This document shows positions 54,773-64,000 of a stretch of DNA of 64,000 nucleotides, one piece after another. This stretch comes from Acidocella sp. 20-57-95 (lineage in GTDB: Bacteria > Pseudomonadota > Alphaproteobacteria > Acetobacterales > Acetobacteraceae), in assembly GCA_002255575.1 (NCBI GenBank), contig NCAT01000004.1, positions 124,001 through 188,000 on the forward strand, in the 5' to 3' direction. A program made the position numbers and the translations under genes. Within the stretch, counting starts at the first letter, position 1. Every line of letters begins with the position of its first letter. The notes below the pieces were generated by a model. The model searched no databases. It was given only the letters and a program-made list of their open reading frames with translations, and had not been told where the DNA came from.

Positions 54773-55467
54773 GGTTCGCGCAGCCTTTTGCGGGCAAAAA
54801 AGAAAAACTCCACCACCAGCACCATGGCAAAACCAAACCAGGTTAGCTCGTACTGGTAATGATTATTGGGCGGGCGCGGCAATGTTTGCGCCGGCTGTGG
54901 CAATGCTGAGCCGGGGGGCGGTAATGGCCCCATGGCGATGAGCGCAAAGGGGGCGACCTGATGAAAACCCAGTGCCGCGCCGAGCGTGGTAGTATTCAGC
55001 GTATAAAATAATCCGCGCTTAGGATCATCCGTACCGGCGAACCAACCGGCTTGGTCCGATTGGTGAATATACCCGACAGCCTCAGTTTCACCGGCCGGCA
55101 GTATCGCCGGTTGCGGTTTTTTTTGCGGCACCCAGCCGAGATCGACCAGCACAACTGGGCCGTTATCCTGTTGGAAGGGCATCACCAGCTCGCCACCCTC
55201 AATCGGACCGTTCGGGCTGTCATGCACTTCATCACTATACAAAACCGCCTTACCCATAACCCAGTGGCCAGCAATGCTCACTTTCTCAAACGGTGTGGGA
55301 TCCGCGGGCAGCGGGATTGGCGGGCTAATTTCCGCCGCGTGAATTTGCGCAAGAATACCCTCTTTCCAAACCCGCCGATGCGCCTGCCACACGCCAAGCG
55401 AGATCAGCACCCAAAACAGAATGAAGGCCGCAATGCCGGGTTTAATAAGACGACGGTACTTGGTCAT
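54769..55467 (-). CDS. SURF1-family cytochrome oxidase assembly protein
   Basis: A 232-residue protein with membrane helices at both ends (AAFILFWVLISLGVWQAHRR and YQYELTWFGFAMVLVVEFFFF) and the SURF1 periplasmic domain between, with VSIAGHWV and VLVDLGWVPQ. It helps insert heme a into subunit I. The ATG at 55467 follows the family pattern; the reading upstream crosses a terminator hairpin. It belongs to the cta operon. Confidence 0.93.
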   Translation of the reverse strand: MTKYRRLIKPGIAAFILFWVLISLGVWQAHRRVWKEGILAQIHAAEISPPIPLPADPTPFEKVSIAGHWVMGKAVLYSDEVHDSPNGPIEGGELVMPFQQDNGPVVLVDLGWVPQKKPQPAILPAGETEAVGYIHQSDQAGWFAGTDDPKRGLFYTLNTTTLGAALGFHQVAPFALIAMGPLPPPGSALPQPAQTLPRPPNNHYQYELTWFGFAMVLVVEFFFFARKRLREP

Positions 55468-55474
55468 GGTGTGT

Positions 55475-55500
55475 AAAAAAGGCCGCTCGCGCGGCCTTTT
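55475..55500 (-). terminator. Hairpin terminator between ctaE and the SURF1 gene
   Basis: GGCCGC/GCGGCC with a four-base loop and U tracts on both strands. It would reduce expression of the SURF1 and peptidase genes relative to the oxidase subunits. Confidence 0.65.
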
Positions 55501-55505
55501 GTTGG

Positions 55506-56396
55506 TTAGCCCGCCACAATCGCGCTGCGGCCCAGATAATAAATGCACACAAACAGAAACAGCCACACCACGTCCACGAAGTGCCAGTACCAGGCAGCCG
55601 CTTCAAAGCCGAAATGGCGTTGCGGGGTGAATTGGTGGCGCATCGCGCGCAGTAAGCAAACAATCAGGAAACCGGTCCCCACAATCACATGAAAGCCGTG
55701 GAACCCTGTGGCAATAAAGAAGGCCGAGGCAAACACACCGCCATGGTAAAAATTGAACGGCGAATGGGTATATTCCCAAGCCTGACCGCATAAGAAGGCG
55801 AGGCCAAGCAGAACCGTCACGGCCAAACCTTGCACGGTGCCCTTATTGTCACCTTCCAGCAGGCAATGATGCGCCCAGGTGATGGTGGTGCCAGAGAGCA
55901 ACAAAACCATTGTATTAAACAACGGGATTGCAAACGGGTCGATGGTGGTGATGCCCATTGGCGGCCAGACCGGCGCCATCGCCACGCCCATTTTGTCTGG
56001 ATAGAAGAAATAATTGAAATAGTTCCAGAAGAAAGAGACAAAGAACATCACTTCTGAGGTGATGAACAAAGTCATGCCATAGCGCAGTCCGATTTGGGTG
56101 ATCAGCTTATGCAGGCCAGGCGTAGCAGATTCCCTGACCACATCCCGCCACCAAACATACATGGTCGCCGCCGTCATCGCCAAACCAAGCGCGATGAGGA
56201 TGAAATTATGGAAATGCGCCGCGAATATAATACCGCCAGCAACGCACATCGCAGAGAACGCGCCACAGACTGGCCAGATGCTGGGGTCAACCAAATGATA
56301 CGGGTGCGGCACAGTCCCTTTTATTTGGCCGGTGGCCGTGTGGATCTGGTTATGCGTATCATGCTGGTCTTGGGCCGGGTGAACTGCAGCGCTCAT
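55506..56396 (-). CDS. ctaE: Cytochrome c oxidase subunit III
   Basis: A 296-residue membrane protein of the aa3 oxidase with seven helices. Characteristic stretches are HPYHLVDPSIWPV near the start, LRYGMTLFITSEVMFFVSFFWNYF, NTMVLLLSGTTITWAHHCLLEGD and FATGFHGFHVIVGTGFL-type sequence (ATGFHGFHVIVGTGF). It keeps subunit I stable during proton pumping. It starts 34 bases after the small 51-residue gene; no ctaG lies between. Confidence 0.95.
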   Translation of the reverse strand: MSAAVHPAQDQHDTHNQIHTATGQIKGTVPHPYHLVDPSIWPVCGAFSAMCVAGGIIFAAHFHNFILIALGLAMTAATMYVWWRDVVRESATPGLHKLITQIGLRYGMTLFITSEVMFFVSFFWNYFNYFFYPDKMGVAMAPVWPPMGITTIDPFAIPLFNTMVLLLSGTTITWAHHCLLEGDNKGTVQGLAVTVLLGLAFLCGQAWEYTHSPFNFYHGGVFASAFFIATGFHGFHVIVGTGFLIVCLLRAMRHQFTPQRHFGFEAAAWYWHFVDVVWLFLFVCIYYLGRSAIVAG

Positions 56397-56429
56397 CGTG
56401 TCTCTCTCATATCTCGACTTTAATTCTGT

Positions 56430-56585
56430 TTACCACATCTGCCCGTATTCGTGTAGCTTCACCAGGGCAATCGCGTAAATGAGCAGGCAGAACCCACCCA
56501 ATGCTGCCAGCAGCAAATAATTGCGGCCACGGCGGCGGCGCTTGAACTCCGCTACCATTTCCGGGGTCCAGTCTTCGGTTTTCAT
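56430..56585 (-). CDS. Small oxidase-operon protein (51 aa, CoxF-like)
   Basis: A short gene whose ATG shares a base with the ctaB stop (TGATG). The product starts MKTEDWTPEMVAEFKRRRRG, then RNYLLLAALGGFCLLIYAIA, one membrane helix, and ends EYGQMW. In alphaproteobacteria a small protein of this build (Arg-rich helix plus one TM segment) is often found between ctaB and ctaG. It likely helps assembly; no function is proved. Confidence 0.75.
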   Translation of the reverse strand: MKTEDWTPEMVAEFKRRRRGRNYLLLAALGGFCLLIYAIALVKLHEYGQMW

Positions 56586-57502
56586 CATATCAGCCGGTCC
56601 AGGGCACAGGCACCGAACAATAAAAATAGGTACAGGATAGAGTAGCGGAACGCCAATTTGGCTGGTGCGTCTTTGGTCAGGCTGACCCCTCTGGCATCCT
56701 GCGAATCTGAGAGGACGCGCCAGGCGTAATAGATGAAACCAAGCCCGAGTGCGGTAGCGGCAACGCCATAAACCCAGCCGGCCAAGCCAAAAAACACCGG
56801 CGAAAGGGTAAGCGGCACCAACGCCAACGTGTAGATAAACACGTTCCAGCGCGTATGACGGGCCCCCTTCACCACCGGCAGCATCGGTACGCCAGCGCGC
56901 TCATAATCACCCGAGGCATAAAGTGAGAGTGACCAGAAATGCGGCGGGGTCCAGACGAGCACGATCAGGAACAGCAAAATCGGCAGCAAACTAATCGAAC
57001 CTGTCGCAGCAGCCCAGCCGATCACCGGCGGGAACGCACCGGCGGCACCACCGATCACGATATTCTGCGGGGTGCGGCGCTTCAACCAGATGGTATAAAC
57101 GAAAACATAAAACGCAATCGAAATGGCGAGCACTGTTGCGGCCACAAAATTCGCCGCCAGCCACATCACCAGCACCGAGAATACCGAAAGTACAATACCA
57201 TAAGCCAGCGCGGCGTTCGGCTGAATCCGGCCGGCCGGGATCGGCCTGGTGGCGGTGCGCTTCATGATCGCATCAATATCGCGGTCATACCACATATTAA
57301 TGGCACCAGCGGCGCCAGCAGCGACCGTGATGCAAAGGATCGCAGTGATCGCCAAAATCGGGTTCATATGAACGGGCGCAATTACCAGCCCGATGGCCCC
57401 CGTGAACACCACCAAAGTCAGCACGCGTGGTTTCAGCAGCGCAATCCAGTCGCTGGCTTCGGCCCCGAGTTCGGTTGAATTGGCGAAAACCGTGTCACTC
57501 AT
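56585..57502 (-). CDS. ctaB: Protoheme IX farnesyltransferase (heme O synthase)
   Basis: A 305-residue UbiA-family prenyltransferase with about nine membrane segments. The Asp-rich sites are NMWYDRDIDAIMKRT and DYERAGVPMLPVVKG; LLKPRVLTLVVFTG opens the domain. It adds farnesyl to protoheme to make heme O, the substrate of the CtaA at 18.4 kb. It lies 84 bases after ctaD with a hairpin in the gap. Confidence 0.95.
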   Translation of the reverse strand: MSDTVFANSTELGAEASDWIALLKPRVLTLVVFTGAIGLVIAPVHMNPILAITAILCITVAAGAAGAINMWYDRDIDAIMKRTATRPIPAGRIQPNAALAYGIVLSVFSVLVMWLAANFVAATVLAISIAFYVFVYTIWLKRRTPQNIVIGGAAGAFPPVIGWAAATGSISLLPILLFLIVLVWTPPHFWSLSLYASGDYERAGVPMLPVVKGARHTRWNVFIYTLALVPLTLSPVFFGLAGWVYGVAATALGLGFIYYAWRVLSDSQDARGVSLTKDAPAKLAFRYSILYLFLLFGACALDRLI

Positions 57503-57532
57503 ATCGAAACTATATCCTACTGCATAAACGAG

Positions 57533-57552
57533 ATGCCCGCTTGCGCGGGCAT
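57533..57552 (-). other. Stem-loop between ctaD and ctaB
   Basis: ATGCCCGC/GCGGGCAT with a TTGC loop and no U tract. It may be an RNA-stability or attenuation structure that sets high ctaCD against low ctaB expression. Confidence 0.5.
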
Positions 57553-57586
57553 ACCGTGTTACTAGCGTCAGTAACTCAGGAAATTC

Positions 57587-59209
57587 TTACTGAATAACAG
57601 GCACATCTTCGAACGTGTGGTGCGGTGCCGGGGATGGCACAGCCCATTCCAGCGTGGTGGCACCTTCACCCCAGTAATTATCCGCCAGCTTCTCCTTGGA
57701 GGTGAAAATCCGATAGAGAATATAGAAGAACACCGCGGTGGAGGCACCCGATATCATCGCGCCCACTGAGGACACAAAGTTCCAGCCGGCAAACGCATCA
57801 GGATAATCCGGGTAACGACGCGGCATACCCGCGAGGCCGAGGAAATGCTGCGGGAAGAAGGTCAGGTTCACGCCGACGAAGGTGGTCCAGAAATGCACCT
57901 TGCCCCAGAACTCCGGGTACGGATGGCCCGACATCTTGCCGATCCAGTAATAGAAACCAGCAAAGATCGCGAACACCGCACCAAGTGAGAGCACATAGTG
58001 GAAATGGGCAATCAGGAAGTAGTCGTTGTGCAGTTCCTGGTCCAAGCCCGCATTGGCCAACACCACGCCGGTAGCACCACCGATGACGAACAGGAAGATG
58101 AAGCCGATTGCCCACAACATTGGCGTTTTGAACTCGATCGACCCACCCCACATGGTGGCAATCCAGGAGAAAATTTTGATGCCAGTCGGCACCGCGATCA
58201 CCAGGGTCGCCACTTCAAAATAGATCCGGCTATCGGTTGAAATGCCCGAGATGAACATGTGGTGGGCCCACACCACGAAGCCGACAAACCCGATGATCAC
58301 CATGGCGTAGGCCATGCCGAGATAACCGAACACCGGTTTCTTGGAGAAGGTGGAGACGACATGGCTGATAATTCCGAAGGCCGGCAAGATCATGATGTAC
58401 ACTTCAGGGTGCCCGAAGAACCAGAACAGATGCTGGAACAACACCGGGTCACCACCACCAGACGGCTCGAAGAACGAAGTCCCGAAATTACGGTCCATAA
58501 TCAACATGGTCACCGCACCGGCCAGAACTGGAATTGCCAGCAGCAGCAAGAACGCGGTCACCAAAATCGCCCAGCAGAACAGCGGCATTTTGTGCATGGT
58601 CATGCCAGGGGCGCGCATGTTCAAAATGGTGGCAATGAAGTTGATGGCACCCAGCAGCGAGGAAATGCCCGCCAAATGCAGCGAGAATAGCGAAAAGTCG
58701 GTCGCGATACCCGGCGAGAATTTGGCGTTATCAAGCGGTGGGTAGATGGTCCAACCAGCGCCAGTACCATCGCCAATCAGAAGGCCCAACATCACAAAGA
58801 TGAAGCCCATCACCAGGAACCAGAAGCTCATATTATTCAGGCGCGGGAAGGCCATGTCGGGTGCGCCGATCATCATCGGTACAAACCAGTTGCCAAAGCC
58901 CCCGATCAACGCCGGCATCACCATCCAGAAGATCATGATTAGACCGTGCGCGGTGATGATCGCGTTCCATTCGGTACCGCTGCTGACGATGTGGTTATGC
59001 GGATACATCAACTGTGCACGCATAATCATGGAGAGTATGCCGCCGACGCAACCACCGATAACCGCCGAAGTGATATACAGCGTGCCAATGTCTTTATGGT
59101 TGGTGCTCATCAGCCAACGGCGGACAAAACTCGGTTTCGCGTGGCCATGCTCGCCATGAGCGTCATGGGCCGCGTGAGTGTTGTGGTCGTCATGGGTCGT
59201 GGAGGACAT
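57587..59209 (-). CDS. ctaD: Cytochrome c oxidase subunit I
   Basis: The 540-residue catalytic subunit of the aa3 oxidase. Visible are [11 protein letters not shown], the D-channel segment [21 protein letters not shown], the [19 protein letters not shown] block with the conserved Glu, [13 protein letters not shown], and the heme-ligand region [11 protein letters not shown]. The N-terminus has a His-rich stretch (residues 5-24) that could bind metal. A second heme-copper motif set is complete, so a working enzyme is expected. Confidence 0.96.
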   Translation of the reverse strand: MSSTTHDDHNTHAAHDAHGEHGHAKPSFVRRWLMSTNHKDIGTLYITSAVIGGCVGGILSMIMRAQLMYPHNHIVSSGTEWNAIITAHGLIMIFWMVMPALIGGFGNWFVPMMIGAPDMAFPRLNNMSFWFLVMGFIFVMLGLLIGDGTGAGWTIYPPLDNAKFSPGIATDFSLFSLHLAGISSLLGAINFIATILNMRAPGMTMHKMPLFCWAILVTAFLLLLAIPVLAGAVTMLIMDRNFGTSFFEPSGGGDPVLFQHLFWFFGHPEVYIMILPAFGIISHVVSTFSKKPVFGYLGMAYAMVIIGFVGFVVWAHHMFISGISTDSRIYFEVATLVIAVPTGIKIFSWIATMWGGSIEFKTPMLWAIGFIFLFVIGGATGVVLANAGLDQELHNDYFLIAHFHYVLSLGAVFAIFAGFYYWIGKMSGHPYPEFWGKVHFWTTFVGVNLTFFPQHFLGLAGMPRRYPDYPDAFAGWNFVSSVGAMISGASTAVFFYILYRIFTSKEKLADNYWGEGATTLEWAVPSPAPHHTFEDVPVIQ

Positions 59210-59239
59210 GTCTTAGCGCTCCTTAAATAAACTGGCTGG

Positions 59240-60139
59240 TCATTTTACGACCGCCAAATCAGCAAACTGGTTAACCGGCATTGGCGACGATAGCAGGTTC
59301 GGCGCAAATGAGTTCATCACATAATTGGCCTGCGCCACTTTAACCCAAGCCAGATAATCATCCATTGAGACCGCCTTAATCTCAATTGGCATAGCATCAT
59401 GGTTGACACCACAAATCTGGTTACATTCGCCATAATAGGTGCCAACTTTTGGAATAATGGTCCAGCTGGTCACCACGGTGCCGGGGATAGCGTAACGCTG
59501 TACGCCGAGCGACGGCAGGTAGAAACCATGTAGCACATCAGTGCTGGAGATATTAAACTTAATTTTCTTGCCAACCGGCACCACAATCGGGTGGTCGACG
59601 GTTAGGCGGCGAATATCGCCCGGCTGCAACTTATCATCCGGGATCATATAGCTGGTGTAATCCAAACCCGGTGTGGATTCATATTTATATTCCCAATACC
59701 ATTGGTGACCAACGGCATCGATGGTCATGTATGGGTTGCTGTCATCAGCCTCGTAATAAATCAGGCTGATCGAGGGCACGATGATCACGGCCAGCAATAA
59801 AGTAGGTATGACGATCCAGATCACCTCAACCAGTGTATTATGGGTAAATAATGCCGGGGTTTTGTTGGCGCGCGCATTAAAGCGCAGCATCACATAGACC
59901 ATCAGACCACCGACAAACGCCACGATGCCTGCCATGATCCACAGCACATATTTCATCAGCCAGTCGATCTTTTCCTGCATCGGGCTGCCAGCTTCGGGGA
60001 ACCACATCTGCCAGTTATGCGGCGCGTTCACATAAGCGTTGGCCGCCGCGGTTGGGTCGGCTGTCTGTGCCAACGCGGCATGGCTAAACAGCCCCGCCAG
60101 CAACACAACGCCAAAAATCTGTCCAAACACCCGCTTCAT
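59240..60139 (-). CDS. ctaC: Cytochrome c oxidase subunit II
   Basis: A 299-residue protein with a signal sequence ending AALAQTAD, two membrane helices and a periplasmic cupredoxin domain. The aromatic loop is GHQWYWEYKYE, and the copper A site is complete: His in DVLHGFYLPSLGV plus C-NQI-C-GVN-H-DA-M. It accepts electrons from cytochrome c. It is first in the operon; the 300 bases before it hold the promoter and a nested palindrome. Confidence 0.95.
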   Translation of the reverse strand: MKRVFGQIFGVVLLAGLFSHAALAQTADPTAAANAYVNAPHNWQMWFPEAGSPMQEKIDWLMKYVLWIMAGIVAFVGGLMVYVMLRFNARANKTPALFTHNTLVEVIWIVIPTLLLAVIIVPSISLIYYEADDSNPYMTIDAVGHQWYWEYKYESTPGLDYTSYMIPDDKLQPGDIRRLTVDHPIVVPVGKKIKFNISSTDVLHGFYLPSLGVQRYAIPGTVVTSWTIIPKVGTYYGECNQICGVNHDAMPIEIKAVSMDDYLAWVKVAQANYVMNSFAPNLLSSPMPVNQFADLAVVK

Positions 60140-60230
60140 AGGCCTGATCCTGAATACATCACCGTTTCGTTCATCCGAAACCGGAATCTGCCACCCTGAT
60201 ATAAGCCCATCCCAAGAAGATCAAGACAAT

Positions 60231-60293
60231 GGCCCTTCGATAAAAGCTACTCGGCTAGACAGCCAACGCAGCCGAGCGTTTTTTCAAAGGGCC
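60231..60293. other. Nested palindrome upstream of ctaC
   Basis: Outer arms GGCCCTT/AAGGGCC enclose inner arms CTCGGCT/AGCCGAG, with a TTTTTT run after the inner right arm on the plus strand. It lies about 90 bases before the ctaC start and 170 past the pmtA stop. It could end pmtA transcription or be a leader structure. The rest of the 60140-60461 gap shows no gene, only ATTAGT-N7-ACTAAT near 60430. Confidence 0.45.
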
Positions 60294-60461
60294 ACTCCTT
60301 AGAACGCCATGCAGCAGGACGCCATACAGCATGGCACGCGAGGCGGCGCAGCTTCCCAGTTGGACCAAAAAACCCTTGGCGGCCCGCGTTAGCTGCATTT
60401 TATGATGGGTTTGGATGAAAATGATGAGGAATTAGTTAAATCGACTAATTATCCACAAACC

Positions 60462-61157
60462 CTAGTTTTGCAGCCTAACCAGGCGGAACAGGCCCATCGG
60501 ACGCATGGCGCTGATGCTGGCGGTTTTCAGCTCAGCGGCGCTGAACATGTGGTTCAAGTGGAAATCCGGGTGCCAGCCCAGCAACGCCGAGGCCGGCGCC
60601 ATAGCGCGTTCCACCCACCAGACCGGGCCGCGTTCAGCCGCAAAATGATTGACGAACAATATTGTGCCGCCCGGCCGCACCACCCGCTTGAGTTCTGCCA
60701 CCAAAGCCTGCGGGTTTGGCACCACGCTGGCCACAAACATCGCCACCGCAATGTCAAACTGACCGGCTTCAAAGCTGGTGGCCTGGGCATCCATCTCCAA
60801 CAGAGCTTCAATATTCGGCAGGTTCAAATCCGCCGCGCGTGCACGCGCCTGGCGGAGCATAGCTGCTGAAAGGTCGATGCCCGTCACCTGCTTATCCGGC
60901 GCATATAGCGGCAGTGCGAGGCCAGTACCCACCCCCACCTCCAGCACCTTGGTGCCAGGTGCCGCATTCACCGCCGCCACCGCCGAACGGCGCGCCTGAC
61001 CAGAAATGAGCCCAAACCCAAAATCATATAATCCTGCCCAGCGGCGATAGGCGGTGCGCACGGCATCCGCGTCCATCGGGCGTTTTGGTGCGGTGGCGCG
61101 GGAACTTAACGACCCGACATTCAGTGAATTCGTCGCGGACCCGTAGATTTCAGACAT
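60462..61157 (-). CDS. pmtA: Phosphatidylethanolamine N-methyltransferase-like protein (PmtA type)
   Basis: A 231-residue class I methyltransferase. YRRWAGLYDFGFGLISGQARR opens the domain, followed by the SAM site VLEVGVGTGLALPLY, VTGIDLSAAMLRQARARA, MDAQATSFEAGQFD and RPGGTILFVNHFAAERG; LLGWHPDFHLNHMF near the end is also typical. PmtA makes phosphatidylcholine by three methylations. The first 30 residues are extra and low in structure. Confidence 0.88.
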   Translation of the reverse strand: MSEIYGSATNSLNVGSLSSRATAPKRPMDADAVRTAYRRWAGLYDFGFGLISGQARRSAVAAVNAAPGTKVLEVGVGTGLALPLYAPDKQVTGIDLSAAMLRQARARAADLNLPNIEALLEMDAQATSFEAGQFDIAVAMFVASVVPNPQALVAELKRVVRPGGTILFVNHFAAERGPVWWVERAMAPASALLGWHPDFHLNHMFSAAELKTASISAMRPMGLFRLVRLQN

Positions 61158-61249
61158 ACAAAACCCTTAACCGTCATAAAATTGCAATACAACCTTGGCC
61201 TAGAACCGGGTGCCTAGGCAATGGGGTGCGCATGGCGGGTGAATTAAGG

Positions 61250-63067
61250 TTAGGTCTTGGCAAGCGCCTCGGCGATGGTTTTAACAAATGCCGCCGGGTT
61301 TTCCGGCACCTCGCCTTCCTGCAATTTGGCCAAATCAAGCAGCAAATCCGCCTGTGGCCCAATCTCAGCCACCGCCGTCAGCGCCTTTATCCAAGGATGC
61401 TCCGGGTTGATTTCCAGCCGTGGCGCCGGGCCATAAACCGGCCGGCCAGCCCGGCGCATCAGCCGCTGCATGGCAAGGTCTGGGCCGGATTTATCGGCGA
61501 CCAGCATGGCCGGACTGCCCGATAAGCGCGACGATGCCACCACGGCTGAAACCTTCGTCCCCAGGGCCGTCGCCAACTTCGCGCAGAGGGTCGCGGTATC
61601 GGCGCTTGGCTCCGCTTGCGTGAACAAAGCGCTGGCTTGGCTCGCACTTTGCAGTTTTTTGTCTTTGTACGTCTCAAGGCGTGCCGGCCAGAATGCGTCG
61701 ATCGCGTCCGCTAGCAACAGCACCTCATAGCCCTTGGCGGCAAAACCTTCGAGCTGTGGAGAATTTTTCAACGCCGCCAGGTCAGCCCCGGCGAGATAAT
61801 AAATAGCTTCCTGCCCTTCCGGCATCCGGGCGATATACTCATCCAGGGTGGTGGTGTCGTGGGTTGTGGATGCGAAACGGATCAGCGACGCGATCTCGGC
61901 AGCGTGGCCGGTATCCTCATAGATGCCTTCCTTGAGGATAACCCCAAAATTCTCCTGGAATTGTTTGAAATCCTCAGCATCCTTGGCCTTGGTCTTCAGC
62001 TCTGAGAGCACCCGGTTAACCAGCGCCTTGCGGATTTTATCCAACACTGGCGTGGATTGCAGGATTTCACGGCTCACATTCAGCGGCAAATCCTCGGTAT
62101 CGACAATGCCGACTACGAAGCTAAGCCACGATGGCAGCAGCTTGGCGTCATCGGTGATGAACATGCGCTTGACGTGCAGCCGCACCTTCGAGTCGCGGTT
62201 TTCCTCCACCGCCATGAACGGTTTCGAGGACGGGATGAACAACAGCGCCGAGAATTCCAGCGTGCCCTCAGCGCGCCAATGGATGGTGGCCCAGGGTTCG
62301 TCAAACATATGGCCGAGATGGCGATAGAATTCGGCGTAATCCTGCTTGGAGATATCGGCTTTGGATTTGCGCCACAGGGCGGTGCCCTCGGTGATCGCGG
62401 CAAATTTTCCATCGCGTTCAAGTTCGATGGGGATGGCGATATGGTCAGCCCATTTGCGGATCACATGCTCAATGCGCATCGGCTCCAGGAAGTCCTCAGC
62501 GTCGGGCTTGATGTGCAGAATAATGGTTGTACCGGCTTCGTCTCGCGCGGCAGGTTGCAGCGTGTATTGACCGCGGCCCGCGGATTTCCATTCCCACGCT
62601 TCCGTGGCACCGGCCTTGCGGGAAATCACCTCCACCTCATCGGCCACCATGAAGGCGGAGTAGAACCCCACGCCGAACTGCCCGATCAGATTAGGCCGGT
62701 CCTCCGGCTTGGTATTGGCCAGCGTGGCGGTGAAGGCCGAGGTACCTGAGCGAGCGATGGTGCCTAGATGCTCGGACAGCTCGTCTTTGGACATGCCAGT
62801 GCCGGAATCTGCAATGGTGATGGTTTGCGCCAGCTTATCAACCGAGATTTTAATCGCCGGATTTTCCGGCAGCGCCAGCGCTTCATCAGACAGCGCCATA
62901 AACCGCCGCCGGTCAGTCGCATCCGCCGCATTCGCCACCAGTTCGCGCAGAAAAATCTCGCGGTCCGAATACAGCGAATGCACCACCAAATCGAGCAAAC
63001 GCCCCACCTCAGCGCCAAAATTGCGGGTCTCGGGGGCGGCGGTCTCAACAGTATTTGTCTCGGTCAT
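61250..63067 (-). CDS. htpG: Chaperone protein HtpG (Hsp90)
   Basis: A 605-residue Hsp90. The ATP site has [44 protein letters not shown] and [19 protein letters not shown]; the middle domain has [11 protein letters not shown]-type sequence ([22 protein letters not shown]) and [18 protein letters not shown]. The length is normal. Dimerisation is by the C-terminal third. It diverges from the helicase over about 100 bases that must include its heat-shock promoter; I could not pick clear boxes. Confidence 0.95.
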   Translation of the reverse strand: MTETNTVETAAPETRNFGAEVGRLLDLVVHSLYSDREIFLRELVANAADATDRRRFMALSDEALALPENPAIKISVDKLAQTITIADSGTGMSKDELSEHLGTIARSGTSAFTATLANTKPEDRPNLIGQFGVGFYSAFMVADEVEVISRKAGATEAWEWKSAGRGQYTLQPAARDEAGTTIILHIKPDAEDFLEPMRIEHVIRKWADHIAIPIELERDGKFAAITEGTALWRKSKADISKQDYAEFYRHLGHMFDEPWATIHWRAEGTLEFSALLFIPSSKPFMAVEENRDSKVRLHVKRMFITDDAKLLPSWLSFVVGIVDTEDLPLNVSREILQSTPVLDKIRKALVNRVLSELKTKAKDAEDFKQFQENFGVILKEGIYEDTGHAAEIASLIRFASTTHDTTTLDEYIARMPEGQEAIYYLAGADLAALKNSPQLEGFAAKGYEVLLLADAIDAFWPARLETYKDKKLQSASQASALFTQAEPSADTATLCAKLATALGTKVSAVVASSRLSGSPAMLVADKSGPDLAMQRLMRRAGRPVYGPAPRLEINPEHPWIKALTAVAEIGPQADLLLDLAKLQEGEVPENPAAFVKTIAEALAKT

Positions 63068-63168
63068 TTAATAATCTCCCTGCAAGCGCCCGTGAGTTAG
63101 GCGCGGGCGCGCGAATGTTCAAGAATAGATGCTTGCAAAGGACGGCAATCGCCCCAACACTTACCCCC

Positions 63169-64000
63169 ATGTCCGGATTCTCCCCCAGGGTGAAGGCTGT
63201 GCTTGGCCCCACCAATACCGGCAAGACACATCTTGCGATCGAGCGGATGCTTGGCCATTCGTCGGGCATTATCGGGTTTCCGTTGAGGCTGCTGGCGCGC
63301 GAGAATTACGACCGGATGGTGGCCCGCAAGGGGCTGAAAAACGTCGCCCTGATTACCGGGGAGGAAAAAATCGTTCCCCCGGGCGCTAAATATTTCTCCT
63401 GCACCGTGGAAGCCATGCCGCTCGACCGGCGGGTGGAATTTCTGGCGGTCGATGAAATCCAGCTCTGCGCCGACGCCGACCGCGGCCATATTTTCACCGA
63501 CCGGCTGCTGCATGCGCGCGGGTTGGTGGAGACCATGTTTTTGGGCGCCGAGACCATTCGCCGCCTGCTCAAACGCCTGATCCCGGATGCCGAGATCGAA
63601 ACCCGCCCCCGGCTTTCTGAACTCAGCTATGCCGGCCCCGCGAAACTTTCACGCCTGCCGCCGCGCTCAGCCATCGTGGCGTTTTCCAGCACCGAGGTTT
63701 ACGCGATTGCCGAGGCCGTGCGCCGCCGGCGCGGCGGCTGCGCGGTGGTGATGGGCCGCTTAAGCCCCCGCACCCGCAACGCCCAGGTGGCGTTGTATCA
63801 GGCCAAGGAGGTGGATTTCCTGGTGGCGACGGACGCCATCGGCATGGGGCTGAACATGGATGTGGACCATGTTGGCTTTGCCGGGCTTTCGAAGTTCGAC
63901 GGTCACCGGCCGCGCTTATTATTGGCCCCGGAGGTTGCTCAAATCGCCGGACGGGCCGGGCGCGGGATGCGTGATGGCACATTTGGTGTCACCGCCAACT
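63169..64000 (+). CDS. SUV3-like DEAD/DEAH helicase (3' end outside window)
   Basis: The first 277 codons of a mitochondrial-SUV3-like RNA/DNA helicase; the frame stays open to the window end. Walker A is GPTNTGKTHLAIERML; RLLARENYDRM, GEEKIVPPGAKYFSCTVEAM and the Walker B form VDEIQLCADADRG follow. In the second RecA domain are FSSTEVYAIAEAVR, ATDAIGMGLNMDVDHVGF and motif VI QIAGRAGRGM. Relatives carry a C-terminal extension beyond the window. The ATG at 63169 gives MSGFSPRVKAVLGPTN. Confidence 0.9.
   Translation, partial: MSGFSPRVKAVLGPTNTGKTHLAIERMLGHSSGIIGFPLRLLARENYDRMVARKGLKNVALITGEEKIVPPGAKYFSCTVEAMPLDRRVEFLAVDEIQLCADADRGHIFTDRLLHARGLVETMFLGAETIRRLLKRLIPDAEIETRPRLSELSYAGPAKLSRLPPRSAIVAFSSTEVYAIAEAVRRRRGGCAVVMGRLSPRTRNAQVALYQAKEVDFLVATDAIGMGLNMDVDHVGFAGLSKFDGHRPRLLLAPEVAQIAGRAGRGMRDGTFGVTAN

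Noticed and set aside
57998-59230. Several plus-strand frames opposite ctaD
   Set aside because: ctaD is complete on the minus strand with all heme and copper ligands; the opposite frames are shadows.

Overview
The window reads as a chromosomal segment of an alphaproteobacterium, most likely from the Rhodospirillales/Acetobacteraceae side. The pointers are the order dusB(nifR3)-ntrB-ntrC-ntrY-ntrX, a fused IspDF enzyme, a circularly permuted two-piece tmRNA gene, a PmtA-type lipid methyltransferase, and an aa3 oxidase operon of the mitochondrial kind. This placement is inference from gene content, not a database match. The DNA is GC-rich and densely coding; the main exception is the AT-richer mrr gene near 25-26 kb. 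Nearly everything is housekeeping, respiration or stress repair. I see no prophage, CRISPR array, rRNA operon or complete insertion sequence.

Layout. 1-4.4 kb: end of a PCMT-like methyltransferase, rpsO, a broken truB, a DUF167 gene, a broken thyX, the split ssrA gene and a small monooxygenase. 4.4-13.1 kb: ispDF, diverging from the dusB-ntrBC-ntrYX nitrogen-signalling run. 13.1-18.4 kb: a four-hairpin palindromic element, a DUF4188 gene, a Tat-exported MsrB, a thioredoxin-like ferredoxin, mnmE, a GMC oxidoreductase and recX. 18.4-24.6 kb: two tandem CtaA-like genes, tldD, ppx and a zinc-free reductase. 24.6-26.1 kb: a repeat-rich gap and a solitary mrr restriction gene. 26.2-33.8 kb: lpd, pdxJ, prpE, an acetate-type transporter and an emrAB pump. 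33.8-37.7 kb: nusG, secE, three tRNAs, an rlmB-type methylase and an HtrA protease. 37.8-45.8 kb: mrp, holC, a tightly coupled operon of a TelA-family protein with two double-domain DUF74 (YbjQ-like) proteins, MsrB, Tat-exported MsrA, and small lipoproteins. 45.9-53.3 kb: gshB, a HAD hydrolase, a large MscS channel, an APC permease, a methyltransferase and gloB. 53.3-60.1 kb: ctaC-ctaD-ctaB-(51 aa)-ctaE-SURF1-M32 peptidase. 60.2-64 kb: pmtA, htpG and the start of a SUV3-like helicase.

How parts fit together. Heme A synthesis (ctaB and ctaA) and aa3 oxidase assembly are split between two loci 35 kb apart. The duplicated ctaA has lost a predicted heme ligand, and no ctaG lies in the oxidase operon. 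Oxidative repair is layered: exported MsrA and MsrB, a cytosolic MsrB, glutathione synthetase and glyoxalase II. PrpE and the SatP-like carrier suggest uptake and activation of short-chain acids.

Most notable. (i) truB and thyX, about 1 kb apart, each carry an internal deletion that removes conserved core residues and shifts the frame. (ii) The TelA/DUF74 operon is the best candidate for a poorly described system. (iii) A composite palindromic repeat sits at three separate convergent gene junctions, and a different four-hairpin element sits at a fourth. (iv) nusG is followed by a drug pump instead of rplK.
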